Below, piece after piece: positions 1-8,215 of a stretch of DNA of 64,000 bases; position 1 is the stretch's first letter; each line of letters begins with the position of its first letter. The notes beneath the pieces were generated by a model. It saw only the letters and a program-made list of their open reading frames with translations. It did no database searches and was not told where the DNA came from. Made by a program: the position numbers and the translations under genes. This DNA comes from Clostridium_AI sp964409685 (lineage in GTDB: Bacteria > Bacillota > Clostridia > Lachnospirales > Lachnospiraceae), in NCBI GenBank assembly GCA_964409685.1, contig CAYPEJ010000018.1, positions 1 to 64,000 of the forward strand. Reading direction: 5' to 3'.

Positions 1-66
1 CAGCCGATGCCTCAGCCGATGCCTCAGCCGATGCCTCAGCCGATGCCTCAGCCGATGCCTCAGCCG
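1..66 (+). repeat. 12-bp coding tandem repeat (MPQP)n
   Basis: Five complete copies of cagccgatgcct open the window and a degenerate sixth follows; the array runs off the left edge. It encodes a Met-Pro-Gln-Pro linker in the scaffold-like protein. Confidence 0.9.
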
Positions 67-1149
67 ACGCAGCAGCCCGCACCAGAACAGCCACAGCCCA
101 CGGATCTCGCGGGGCGTTTCGCCGCCCCGTCCGACCCCGTGTCTGCGCCCGAGCCAATTCCGGACATTCCGCAGGAGCAGAACATCGCGCTCCCGACGAA
201 CACCCCGGAGAACGTCGGACACGCTTTTGCGGCAGCTCGCGCCGAGACGCGCCGCTATCGGCAGCTCGCCGAGCAGATGCGCCAGCAGCTTGAAACGGAA
301 CGAGCCGCCCGCGACACGTTCTCCCAGAAGGAAACCGACCTTGCCAACCAGCTCAACGCCGCGCAGCAGCGCGCGAACGACCTCGAGGACCAGATCGGCA
401 AGCTCGATCTCACGCGCTCGCGCGAGTTCCGTGACAAGTACGACGTCCCTCTGCAGGAAGTCCAGTCGGACATCGCGCAGGCACTTGTGTCCAACGGCGC
501 GCAGGAGGCCGACGCAATCCAGGCCGCCGAGGATATCATGATGGCGCAGGACCCCGCGTCGCTGATCTCCGAACTGCCGACCACTGTGCAGGGCATGATC
601 ATGTACAAGCTGCAAACCGCGAACGGTTTGTGGGCGGAACGCGAACAGGCCATCAACGACTGGCGCACGACACAGGCGGGACTCGTCGAAGTCGCCGGGC
701 GCGACGACGCGGTCATCAACTCACAGCATCGTGCGGAACTCGCCAATACCGCGTTCGACCGCATCTCCCGTACCGCGCTGACAATGCAGTGGGACGACCC
801 CGCGTACAACTCCCGCAGGGACGACGCGGTCGCGAAGGCGAAAGCGTGGTACCAGCAGGCCCCGGAAGACCAGATCGCCGCGGCGGCAATGGAGGGCTTC
901 ATGGCCCCGTTCGCCTACGAGGTCATCGACAATCTGACGAAGACCGTCGCAGAACTGCGCGCGCAGCTTGACGGCCGCCGCCGTCTCGGCGCCCCGCCTG
1001 TGACCCCGTACTACACGCCGCCGGCCGCGCCGCGTTCGCAGCCGCCCCCGCAGTCACAGCAGAGCCAGCCGTGGTCACCGGCGGACGCACCGGGCAACAT
1101 GCAGAACATGGCCATGAGCATCGTCAGCTCCATGCTTGCGCAGAACTGA
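1..1149 (+). CDS. Putative capsid scaffold protein, 5' end outside window
   Basis: The frame is open from base 1, so the true start lies upstream; 382 residues are visible. The N-terminal stretch is a MPQP repeat (12-bp units) followed by a Pro/Gln-rich linker. A long charged coiled coil follows (about residues 75-145, rich in A/E/Q/R), then a helical middle and a disordered Pro/Gln tail ending in a short Met-rich helix. This architecture and the position directly before the capsid gene are typical of head scaffolding proteins. No protease motif was seen. A terminator and promoter follow the stop, so it ends an upstream transcription unit. The scaffold role is inferred from position and composition only. 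Confidence 0.6.
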   Translation, partial: QPMPQPMPQPMPQPMPQPMPQPTQQPAPEQPQPTDLAGRFAAPSDPVSAPEPIPDIPQEQNIALPTNTPENVGHAFAAARAETRRYRQLAEQMRQQLETERAARDTFSQKETDLANQLNAAQQRANDLEDQIGKLDLTRSREFRDKYDVPLQEVQSDIAQALVSNGAQEADAIQAAEDIMMAQDPASLISELPTTVQGMIMYKLQTANGLWAEREQAINDWRTTQAGLVEVAGRDDAVINSQHRAELANTAFDRISRTALTMQWDDPAYNSRRDDAVAKAKAWYQQAPEDQIAAAAMEGFMAPFAYEVIDNLTKTVAELRAQLDGRRRLGAPPVTPYYTPPAAPRSQPPPQSQQSQPWSPADAPGNMQNMAMSIVSSMLAQN

Positions 1150-1172
1150 CCTCCGCAAGAAATTCTTGCCGA

Positions 1173-1198
1173 CCCGTCTGACAACAGGCGGGTTTTTT
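1173..1198 (+). terminator. Rho-independent terminator after scaffold gene
   Basis: The 8-bp stem CCCGTCTG / CAGGCGGG (one G-T pair) has an ACAA loop and is followed by six T. It lies 23 bases after the scaffold stop. Confidence 0.85.
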
Positions 1199-1206
1199 GG
1201 TATTAT
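1178..1206 (+). promoter_or_regulatory. Sigma70-like promoter for capsid operon
   Basis: -35 CTGACA (1178-1183), 17-bp spacer, -10 TATTAT (1201-1206). The -35 lies in the loop of the terminator above, so one 35-bp element both ends the scaffold transcript and starts the capsid transcript. The same -10 and spacing recur before the giant gene. The leader to the capsid ATG is about 135 nt. Confidence 0.7.
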
Positions 1207-1348
1207 ATGCGGTAAACAACAGCGTATCTGCCTTTCTCCTGTTGGGGCGCCCTATACGAGACTACACGGATTGCTCGGTCCGCGGCACGGAGGCCAAGTG
1301 GCCGTCCGGCAACCAAATCGTAAACTGCTCCAAAAAAGGAGAAATCAC

Positions 1349-3274
1349 ATGGCAGACACTTCCAAGCCTTACCTGGCTACCCCGGGTAGCCTCAAATCCG
1401 ACACACCCGCCTACACCCCGCCCACGTACCCCGCGTACGCGCCTACCGCTGGGTCCGACGGCAAGTTCGCCCCGGCCACCCCCAGCGTAATTGCCGCGGG
1501 CACCAACGTCTTTTCCGACAATGCATACGCCGACTCCAAGGTCTATGGTGCGCCTATCGACTACAACGCCGCGGGTCGCGGCGCTCGCTACAACGGGCCG
1601 GTAGCCCGCGTTGACCCGTCGCTCATCGGCAGCACCTCCGACGACTACATCAACAACGGTGGCTTCAACCACCTGATGCTCGACCTTCCCCCGACGTTCG
1701 AGAAGTTGATTCAGGCGTCCGTCCTCGCGCAGCCGCGCTGGTGGCACGACCGCATCCCGCGCGGCGCCTATCAGCTCTTCAACGGTACGGTGCAGGAAAC
1801 GCGCATCTATCGCGGCGGCCTGATGAAGTACGCCGGTCTTTCCGAGTGGTCCGACATCAACCCGATCCCGACCAAGGACAACAACCCGTGTGGCACGGGC
1901 GAGTACGATACGGTCAAGTACGGCTGGGAAGCCCTCCAGTGGTCTGGCAAGAAGTCCTACTGGGGCTCCGACCCGATCTGTCTTGACTCGCTCAAGTTCT
2001 CCGTGCGCGTCCAGGAACAGCTCGCCATGATCCTCAACACTGGTGCCGAGTACGGCATTCAGATGCAGGAAGTGTGGAACCGCGACATGTTCATCTACCA
2101 GTCGGTCAGCTTCGGCCGTTCCTTCGTGATGACGTCGCAGTTCAATGGCCCGGCCTCTCCGCGGTACTACTACAACCCGTTTGTGAAGTTCGGCACCGCT
2201 GGCGACTCCGCCACCATGACTGCAAACAAGGAAAAGGTCACCAAGCCGTTCATCGTGATCGACGCCTCTGTCGACATCGAACCGCTCAACTTCGACGTGC
2301 TTGACCAGGTGCGCGAGTCCCTCAAGATCCGCTGTCCGCAGGCCGCGGTGACCCGCATCGGCGGTGAACCCGCGTTCGCCCTCGCGGTCAGCCACGACGA
2401 CATCGAGCGCTACATCCGCGGCAACGAGGAAGAGCGCCGGTATTGGATCGAGGCCAACCCGTCCGCGCTTATCCAGCACTACGGCTTCGCCCCGACGACG
2501 TTCCGCCGCTGGGTCATCACGAACGACGGCAACCAGCTGCGCTTCAAGCTCAAGAAGTACGAGGCCGACTACACGGCCGAGGACTATGGTGGGGTCGGCG
2601 CCGACCTCGAAGGCAAGGCGGTGTGGATCGCCGAAGCCGTCGATCCGCTCATCGAATCCCCGACCCGCGTCGGCGTCGGCGGTTCCCCGATCCCCGAGGA
2701 CAACCCAGAGTACTACACGGCCGAGCTCGCCATCGCCCCGATCTTCATGAACCAGGTGTTCACGAACCAGTTCGTGCCTTCGGTCACGACGCTCGGCAGC
2801 GGTACGCACTTCGGTCCGGTCACGGGTCTCAACGGCAAGTGGGGCTGGACGAACTTCCGCGACTCGACGAATCCCGAGGGGAACGTCGGCAAGTTCTTCG
2901 GCAAGTTCGAGATCGTTCCGAAGCCCGAGCCGCACGTGTTCCACACGACCTCGTTCCTGTATCGCCGCTGTACGGCGGCGCTCCCGTCGATGTGCCCCGT
3001 GGACAACGTCCGCGTCAGCCCGACGACGGTGACGGGCACCACCACGGTCACGTTCGCCGCCCCGCACGACGACACCAACAAGACGCAGGTCATCGTGTTG
3101 TCTGCTCCGCTCGCGGGGCTCGGCGTCGGTGACGCCGTCAAGGTTGCGGCCGACGCGTCCGCCGAGTCCCCGACGTGGGAGGACGCGTATGTCATTGGCA
3201 CTGTCACCGCGACGAAGATCGAGCTCCAGACCGAAGCCACGATCGCCGTCGGCAGCACGGTGAAGCTCGCCTAA
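1349..3274 (+). CDS. Major capsid protein (probable)
   Basis: 641 aa. The start is the ATG preceded by AAAAAAGGAGAAATCAC; the frame is open further upstream but has no other ribosome site. Residues 1-90 are Pro/Ala/Tyr-rich and probably disordered. The body is mixed alpha/beta with long beta-rich segments and no membrane spans. The last 90 residues (after SMCPVDNVRVSP) are Thr/Val-rich and look like a small Ig-like or beta-sandwich decoration domain. Its position after the scaffold-like gene, a dedicated promoter and a strong ribosome site fit the major capsid protein. I cannot show an HK97 fold from sequence alone. Confidence 0.7.
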   Translation: MADTSKPYLATPGSLKSDTPAYTPPTYPAYAPTAGSDGKFAPATPSVIAAGTNVFSDNAYADSKVYGAPIDYNAAGRGARYNGPVARVDPSLIGSTSDDYINNGGFNHLMLDLPPTFEKLIQASVLAQPRWWHDRIPRGAYQLFNGTVQETRIYRGGLMKYAGLSEWSDINPIPTKDNNPCGTGEYDTVKYGWEALQWSGKKSYWGSDPICLDSLKFSVRVQEQLAMILNTGAEYGIQMQEVWNRDMFIYQSVSFGRSFVMTSQFNGPASPRYYYNPFVKFGTAGDSATMTANKEKVTKPFIVIDASVDIEPLNFDVLDQVRESLKIRCPQAAVTRIGGEPAFALAVSHDDIERYIRGNEEERRYWIEANPSALIQHYGFAPTTFRRWVITNDGNQLRFKLKKYEADYTAEDYGGVGADLEGKAVWIAEAVDPLIESPTRVGVGGSPIPEDNPEYYTAELAIAPIFMNQVFTNQFVPSVTTLGSGTHFGPVTGLNGKWGWTNFRDSTNPEGNVGKFFGKFEIVPKPEPHVFHTTSFLYRRCTAALPSMCPVDNVRVSPTTVTGTTTVTFAAPHDDTNKTQVIVLSAPLAGLGVGDAVKVAADASAESPTWEDAYVIGTVTATKIELQTEATIAVGSTVKLA

Positions 3275-3283
3275 CCACTTGGT

Positions 3284-3321
3284 CTGGGCGGCGGGATTCG
3301 TGGTTCTTGCCCGCCGCCCAG
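3284..3321 (+). other. 12-bp perfect hairpin between capsid and connector genes
   Basis: CTGGGCGGCGGG and CCCGCCGCCCAG flank a 14-nt loop. No T-run follows, so it is unlikely to be a full terminator; a 3'-end stability or processing element for capsid mRNA, or a partial attenuator, is more likely. Confidence 0.6.
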
Positions 3322-3342
3322 GCCAACTTCAGGAGCACCGAC

Positions 3343-4344
3343 ATGCAGTACACATTCGCCCAGGCCCAGAAAAAGCTCGCCGGACGGACCCACGGGTTCG
3401 GCGGCGGCGACGTCAAGGACGGCATCAACGACGCCATCCAGGCGCTTGCCGGGCTCTCGGGATGGGAGTGTCTGCGAAAGGTGCTCCGTTTCTCTTCCGT
3501 CGGCCCCCGTATCACTCTCCCGCAGGGGTCGGCGGGTCTGGTCAGACTTTGCGTCAACGGCCGGCCGTTGTCGGTGCGGATGCAGGATTTCAGATTCATC
3601 CAGTCGGGCCCCGGAGACCTGCGGCGACCGCCGCATGGATTCCATCTCCTGAAGCCCGAGAACGTGCTCGACGTCGGGAAGAAGCCCGTCGTCGTCGAGC
3701 CTCCCGCTCCCTTCCGTCTCATCGCGTATTCCGACTCTCCGAACGAACCGTACATCACGGTGCGCGGGGCGACGACCGACGGCAGGGACATCGCGGTGCG
3801 CGTCCCGATGACGGACAGCCCCGTCTACGATTCCACCACTGGCGAACTGACGTCGGGAGTTGAACTTGTCGACGCGGAGCCGACATCCGTCGTCCTCCAG
3901 ACCGTCACGGAAGTGACGCTCGACGAGTGCGCGTCCGGCTACGTCACGCTGTACGCGGCGGACGAGCGGACAGACGAGCGCCGGCCTATCGCGCTCTACC
4001 ATCCCTTTGTCAAAGCCCCGAGTTTCCGGCAGTATCTGATTCCCGAAATCAGACCGGACCAGCCCGTCGACCTCCTTGCCGAGGTGAGGATCGAACCGCT
4101 CCCGCTCGTGCGGGACACGGACATCGTCCCGTTCGACACGCTTGAGCCGATCGAGTGGATGATGCGCGCGAGCTGGTGCATGCAGTCGGGGGAAGTCGAC
4201 GCCGCCGGTAAGTACCAGGGCTATGCGGAGAAGTGGCTCAAGAGCCGCGAGCGCGTGGACGACACCGTGCAGACGTCCGTCATCATCAACAATGCGTACA
4301 GCAATTCGCTAGGCGAGCTGTCCGTCGAAGCGTGGAACATCTAA
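3343..4344 (+). CDS. Putative neck / head-tail connector protein
   Basis: 333 aa, ATG behind AGGAGC. A helical N-terminus (KDGINDAIQALAGLSGW) precedes beta-rich domains with a QSGPGDLRRPPHGF turn. The C-terminal 80 residues are helical (EPIEWMMRASWCMQSGEVDAA). Short helical N-terminus plus beta body, next to the capsid gene, is the pattern of head-tail adaptor and tail-tube A-like proteins. The assignment is by layout, not by a recognised motif. Confidence 0.5.
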   Translation: MQYTFAQAQKKLAGRTHGFGGGDVKDGINDAIQALAGLSGWECLRKVLRFSSVGPRITLPQGSAGLVRLCVNGRPLSVRMQDFRFIQSGPGDLRRPPHGFHLLKPENVLDVGKKPVVVEPPAPFRLIAYSDSPNEPYITVRGATTDGRDIAVRVPMTDSPVYDSTTGELTSGVELVDAEPTSVVLQTVTEVTLDECASGYVTLYAADERTDERRPIALYHPFVKAPSFRQYLIPEIRPDQPVDLLAEVRIEPLPLVRDTDIVPFDTLEPIEWMMRASWCMQSGEVDAAGKYQGYAEKWLKSRERVDDTVQTSVIINNAYSNSLGELSVEAWNI

Positions 4345-4353
4345 GGAGACATA

Positions 4354-6693
4354 ATGGCGCAGGCGAATAAAGACGGAACCAAGTCCATCAAGCGGAAAGC
4401 CCGGCGGGCAACCCTGCTTGGCGCGTCCATCGCCGGGAGCAAGGCCGTGAGAGGTGTTGCGAACGCGTACCACGAAGGTACTAAGCGGATCGCCGAGGCG
4501 GCCACTGCGCGGAAACGGGTGGCGCAGGAGATGCGTTTGCACCGTCGATATCATAGTGACTCGGCCCGACAAGCGTACTCCGACGGTCTGCGCGAGGCAA
4601 AAAAAGGCGCCCAGACCGCACTTCGGTCACAAGAACGGGCGTTCGGGCGCACCGCCGCCGACATATCCACCAAGGCGACCCGGAGCGCGGACGCCGCAGT
4701 CAAACGCACCGCAACGGCGGCGAAGAACGCGACCGCGAAAGTGGGTGCTGCGTGGAATGAACTCACTGCGGCTCCAAAGAGGCTCGATGCCGCCAAGTCG
4801 GCACATCAGGCCGCAACCGCTCGCCACGCCGACGCCGCTAAAAGGGCGGCCAATGTGAGCAAAGGGCCCTCAAGTTTAAACCCGTTTGCGCCTCGGACAG
4901 CGAAGGACCTTCGCAACGCGAAAGGCGCGCTGGCTAAAACTCGGTCCGCGCTTACTTCGGCCGAACAGGGGGTTCCCCGTGCACAAGCCGCGTTTGACCG
5001 CGCGGTCGACGCGCAAGGGAAGGCGTTCGCCGCCGCGAAAAAAGCTAAAGATGCGGCCCCCGTCGTTCGGCAGACCGCTTACAACAAGTCACTAACCGAC
5101 GCAACATCACGTGCCAGACGGGCGTTGGACAAGGTAGACGCCGCTCGTGGTGAAGTCAGACAGATTCAAGGTAAAGAGCGAGGCGTGCTCGCGGACATAA
5201 AACGACGCCACGGGGTAGGCAGTAAGCCGGAAGCCACCCGGTTCCAGAAGGGCGTCGTCAAAGCCCGCGAAGCACTGGACTCCGCAAAGGCGAAGTTGAC
5301 CGGTGCGAAGGATCTCCCCGGACGCGTCGCGCAAAAAGCAGGCCTCGGTTCAAGGCAAGCCGTCTCCGCGGCCACCAAACAGGCTCTTGGGAACGGAAGG
5401 ACGGCGAAGGTCCTCGGTGGAGCCGCCAAGCACACGGGGAAGGCCCTTGGCGCGTCGGCGAAAGCCGTCGGCAAAATCGCGGCTGCCCCCGTCAAGGGCA
5501 TCAGCGCAGGACTGCGTGGTATCGAGAGCCTCGGCAAAATCGCCACCGCGGGGAACACGGGACGCATGGCGAACGTGATCCGCGGCGCGACGAGCGCGAG
5601 CGGGCTTGCCGGTGGCTTCGCCGCCGGTGCGTGGATCGACGCGGGTTTGAACGCCGCGTCGCACTTCGCCGAACAGGCGGCCCTCAAGGATGCAGGCCGC
5701 CGCGCCATGCAGGAGGCCGTTCTCAACGGAGCCGACGCCGAGACCGCCAACAGGATTGGCAGGGAAATCGCCGAGATGAACACCGTGGGCGCGACGCGTA
5801 CGGAGAAGGCGAGCAACGGCAACACTATTGTCCGCAAGAACCCGGGGTGGTCCGACGTCATCTTCTCCCGCGAGTACGGCAAGGAAGTCCTCAAGGGGCT
5901 CTCCCGCGCGCTGACGCTCGGCCTCGCCGGCACCGGCGACGACACGGCGATAGACCGGGCGTTCGAGAAGTCCCCCGAAGAGCAGGCCGCCGAACAGAAC
6001 ATCATGTTTCGGCGGGAACTCGAGGGCCGTGATGCGCGCACTGGCGAGGTGCTTCGCACCGGGAGCGGCGCGAGGGCCTACTCGCAGGATGAGATCAACG
6101 CGCGGATCAAGAAGTACGACGAGGCCATGGCGGCGAGACAGGCCTCCACGCAGAACGCGCAGAGATGGTATGGCTATCGTACACAGAATGATCTTTCGGT
6201 GGACAACATGGCTACGCTAATCGCCGAAGCCACGAAGGCGCGTGACGACCGCTACGCACAGGCCGATGACCTCTCCCAGGTCCGCAAGGGCGCGGCGCTC
6301 CTGCGCGGCCCGGACGTGGACGAGAACGGCAAGTCCAAGGAAGACCGCTACCGCGACACCGTGCGGAGCAACGCCGACAAGGACTTCGACAAGCGCATCA
6401 GCTACCTGCTTGAAAACACGGATGCGTCGAACAAGTTCATGGAGCAGAAGCGCGCCCAGGTCTACAACGTGCTGTACGGTGGCGACTACAGTAAATTCGG
6501 GTCTGACCGTGGACCGAATGGCAACGCTGACTACCAGGAGTTCAATAAGGCGTGGGGCGCCATGTCTGGCAAGGAGCGTCTACTTTTCGACGTAGAAGGG
6601 TTCGCGAAGCAACTCGCCGCTGACACGGACGCCGCGTACGAAAAAATCAAGGCTGACGCTGCGGCGCAGAAATCAAAGGAAGGAGAGGGTTGA
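4354..6693 (+). CDS. Basic Ala/Lys-rich virion protein (histone-like N-terminal half)
   Basis: 779 aa, ATG behind AAGGAGACATA. Residues 1 to about 400 are almost entirely Ala, Lys, Arg, Thr and Gly in helix-forming arrays (for example AKAVGKIAAAPVKGISAG), resembling histone H1/KAP-type DNA-binding tails. A Gly/Ala hydrophobic patch follows (about 405-425, SASGLAGGFAAGAWIDAG). The C-terminal 350 residues are acidic and helical. It could be an internal DNA-condensing or ejection protein. It overlaps the next gene by one base (TGATG). No enzymatic motif was seen. Confidence 0.65.
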   Translation: MAQANKDGTKSIKRKARRATLLGASIAGSKAVRGVANAYHEGTKRIAEAATARKRVAQEMRLHRRYHSDSARQAYSDGLREAKKGAQTALRSQERAFGRTAADISTKATRSADAAVKRTATAAKNATAKVGAAWNELTAAPKRLDAAKSAHQAATARHADAAKRAANVSKGPSSLNPFAPRTAKDLRNAKGALAKTRSALTSAEQGVPRAQAAFDRAVDAQGKAFAAAKKAKDAAPVVRQTAYNKSLTDATSRARRALDKVDAARGEVRQIQGKERGVLADIKRRHGVGSKPEATRFQKGVVKAREALDSAKAKLTGAKDLPGRVAQKAGLGSRQAVSAATKQALGNGRTAKVLGGAAKHTGKALGASAKAVGKIAAAPVKGISAGLRGIESLGKIATAGNTGRMANVIRGATSASGLAGGFAAGAWIDAGLNAASHFAEQAALKDAGRRAMQEAVLNGADAETANRIGREIAEMNTVGATRTEKASNGNTIVRKNPGWSDVIFSREYGKEVLKGLSRALTLGLAGTGDDTAIDRAFEKSPEEQAAEQNIMFRRELEGRDARTGEVLRTGSGARAYSQDEINARIKKYDEAMAARQASTQNAQRWYGYRTQNDLSVDNMATLIAEATKARDDRYAQADDLSQVRKGAALLRGPDVDENGKSKEDRYRDTVRSNADKDFDKRISYLLENTDASNKFMEQKRAQVYNVLYGGDYSKFGSDRGPNGNADYQEFNKAWGAMSGKERLLFDVEGFAKQLAADTDAAYEKIKADAAAQKSKEGEG

Positions 6694-7775
6694 TGGCTAC
6701 GCTTGACGACCTTCGGAAGAGTCGTGGGGACAGCGCGGGAAAGTCTCGCTGGGACTCCGAGCAACAGCCGACGCCCCCGCCCGACAAGCCCACTGGCGCC
6801 GACCAGCCTCCGCAGGACGGCCCGACGAAGGACCCGAACGTGCTGAACGGCAACGGCAACGGCAACGGCAACGGCTGGAACGACGGCCCGCCCGCGACCC
6901 CCGATAAGCCACAGACGCCCCAGCCGGCGGGCCCGACGCAGAATCCGCCCAAGGCCCCCGGCGCCCTCGCGGGTCCCTCCAACGCCCCGCAGTACGACCC
7001 GGAAGAGGCCAAGCACCGTCGTGCGCTCGACATCCTCATGCTCCAGCAGCAGCACGATCGCGACAAGTGGAAGCGCGAGGACGAGTACCGGTGGGCACAG
7101 CTTGAACAGCAGAACCGCGCACAGGAGTCCCGCCAGCGCCGTCCTCGCAAGTTCACCGCCACGATGAACGGCATGGGGCAGTCCAGCTTCAAGGTCGTAT
7201 GGGACACGGGCGGGAAATCGCGCACGGTTTCGTCCGACACGTCGGCAGCCCCCGGCGGCTGGGGCCGCCTGGGTGGCCGTCGTTCCGATGGCAACCGCGC
7301 AAGCTACCGCGGTGCCGACGCCGTCGACAAGAAGAAAGCGTCCAATGTCGACGCCATGTTGCAGTGGATGCCCATCGACTCCCTTGCGGGGGAGGAGGAC
7401 GCTCGCGACTTCGTCGCCGCGGACTTCACCGACGACTTCAACCCGAACGGCACTGGCCGGTTCCAGGGCGGCTACCTTGACCCCGAGTTCCAGCGCCGCT
7501 ATATCGAGGGCCGCATGAACGGACTCGTCGAGGGCGACGCGGGGTATACCAACCGTCGTGCCGCTGTCGAGTCGATGTGGCGCAAGCAGAAGGCCCAGTA
7601 CGACAAGGCGTTCCGTCTCTACGGCAAGAACGCGCTCGCCGAGCAGGCCCGCCGCAAGGAGAAGCAACAGGCCGCAAAGGGCGGCGATACTGAAACCATC
7701 GCCACCGCGTCCGCGCAGCAGATCCAGAAGGCCGTGAAGCTTGCGGCCAACGCCCCCGTGAGGAGAGCCAGATGA
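6693..7775 (+). CDS. Proline-rich virion-module protein, unknown
   Basis: 360 aa; the ATG overlaps the upstream stop as TGATG, with AAGGAGAGG before it. Residues 1-95 are disordered, Pro/Gln/Asp-rich, with a GNGNGNGNG run (6-bp repeats) at about 50-58. Residues 100-145 form a charged helix (Q/E/R-rich) and the rest is mixed. Likely an internal or minor virion protein by position; not recognised. Confidence 0.6.
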   Translation: MATLDDLRKSRGDSAGKSRWDSEQQPTPPPDKPTGADQPPQDGPTKDPNVLNGNGNGNGNGWNDGPPATPDKPQTPQPAGPTQNPPKAPGALAGPSNAPQYDPEEAKHRRALDILMLQQQHDRDKWKREDEYRWAQLEQQNRAQESRQRRPRKFTATMNGMGQSSFKVVWDTGGKSRTVSSDTSAAPGGWGRLGGRRSDGNRASYRGADAVDKKKASNVDAMLQWMPIDSLAGEEDARDFVAADFTDDFNPNGTGRFQGGYLDPEFQRRYIEGRMNGLVEGDAGYTNRRAAVESMWRKQKAQYDKAFRLYGKNALAEQARRKEKQQAAKGGDTETIATASAQQIQKAVKLAANAPVRRAR

Positions 7776-8206
7776 CAGAAGAGGACTACAACAGCGCACT
7801 TGAATGCACCGCCGCCACGGGGGCCTACATGGCCTGCGTGGCCGACGGCTCCATCGGCGACCTCTCGGACGAAGAGGCGTTTGGACTCGCATCGAAGTCG
7901 GCGTCGTACCCGTCTATCGCGGGCAACGTGCTTGGTTTCGGCGCAGCCGCCGACGTGATCCCGCCAGACGTTCTGCGCGAGCGTCTGCTTGAAGACTTCT
8001 ACGACGCGCAGACCGTCGGCATGATGGCCGACGCGTTCGACGCGCAGGATTCCGTGCCCGCCATGATGAAGGACCGCCGCGAGCGCACGATGTTCGCCCT
8101 TTCTGGCGCGACCCCCGAGGACATCGGGCGCGTCATGTTCGACAAGGAATCTGGGGACAACTCGGCGTACCTCGCCATGCAGGAGCGGTTCTTCCTCAGC
8201 TGTTAA
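7772..8206 (+). CDS. Small acidic virion-module protein, unknown
   Basis: 144 aa, coupled to the upstream gene by an ATGA overlap. Acidic, helical, with Cys at both ends (ALECTAATGAYMAC; terminal FLSC). Not recognised. Its place in the translationally coupled run suggests a virion or assembly role. Confidence 0.6.
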   Translation: MTEEDYNSALECTAATGAYMACVADGSIGDLSDEEAFGLASKSASYPSIAGNVLGFGAAADVIPPDVLRERLLEDFYDAQTVGMMADAFDAQDSVPAMMKDRRERTMFALSGATPEDIGRVMFDKESGDNSAYLAMQERFFLSC

Positions 8207-8215
8207 GGAGCATTC

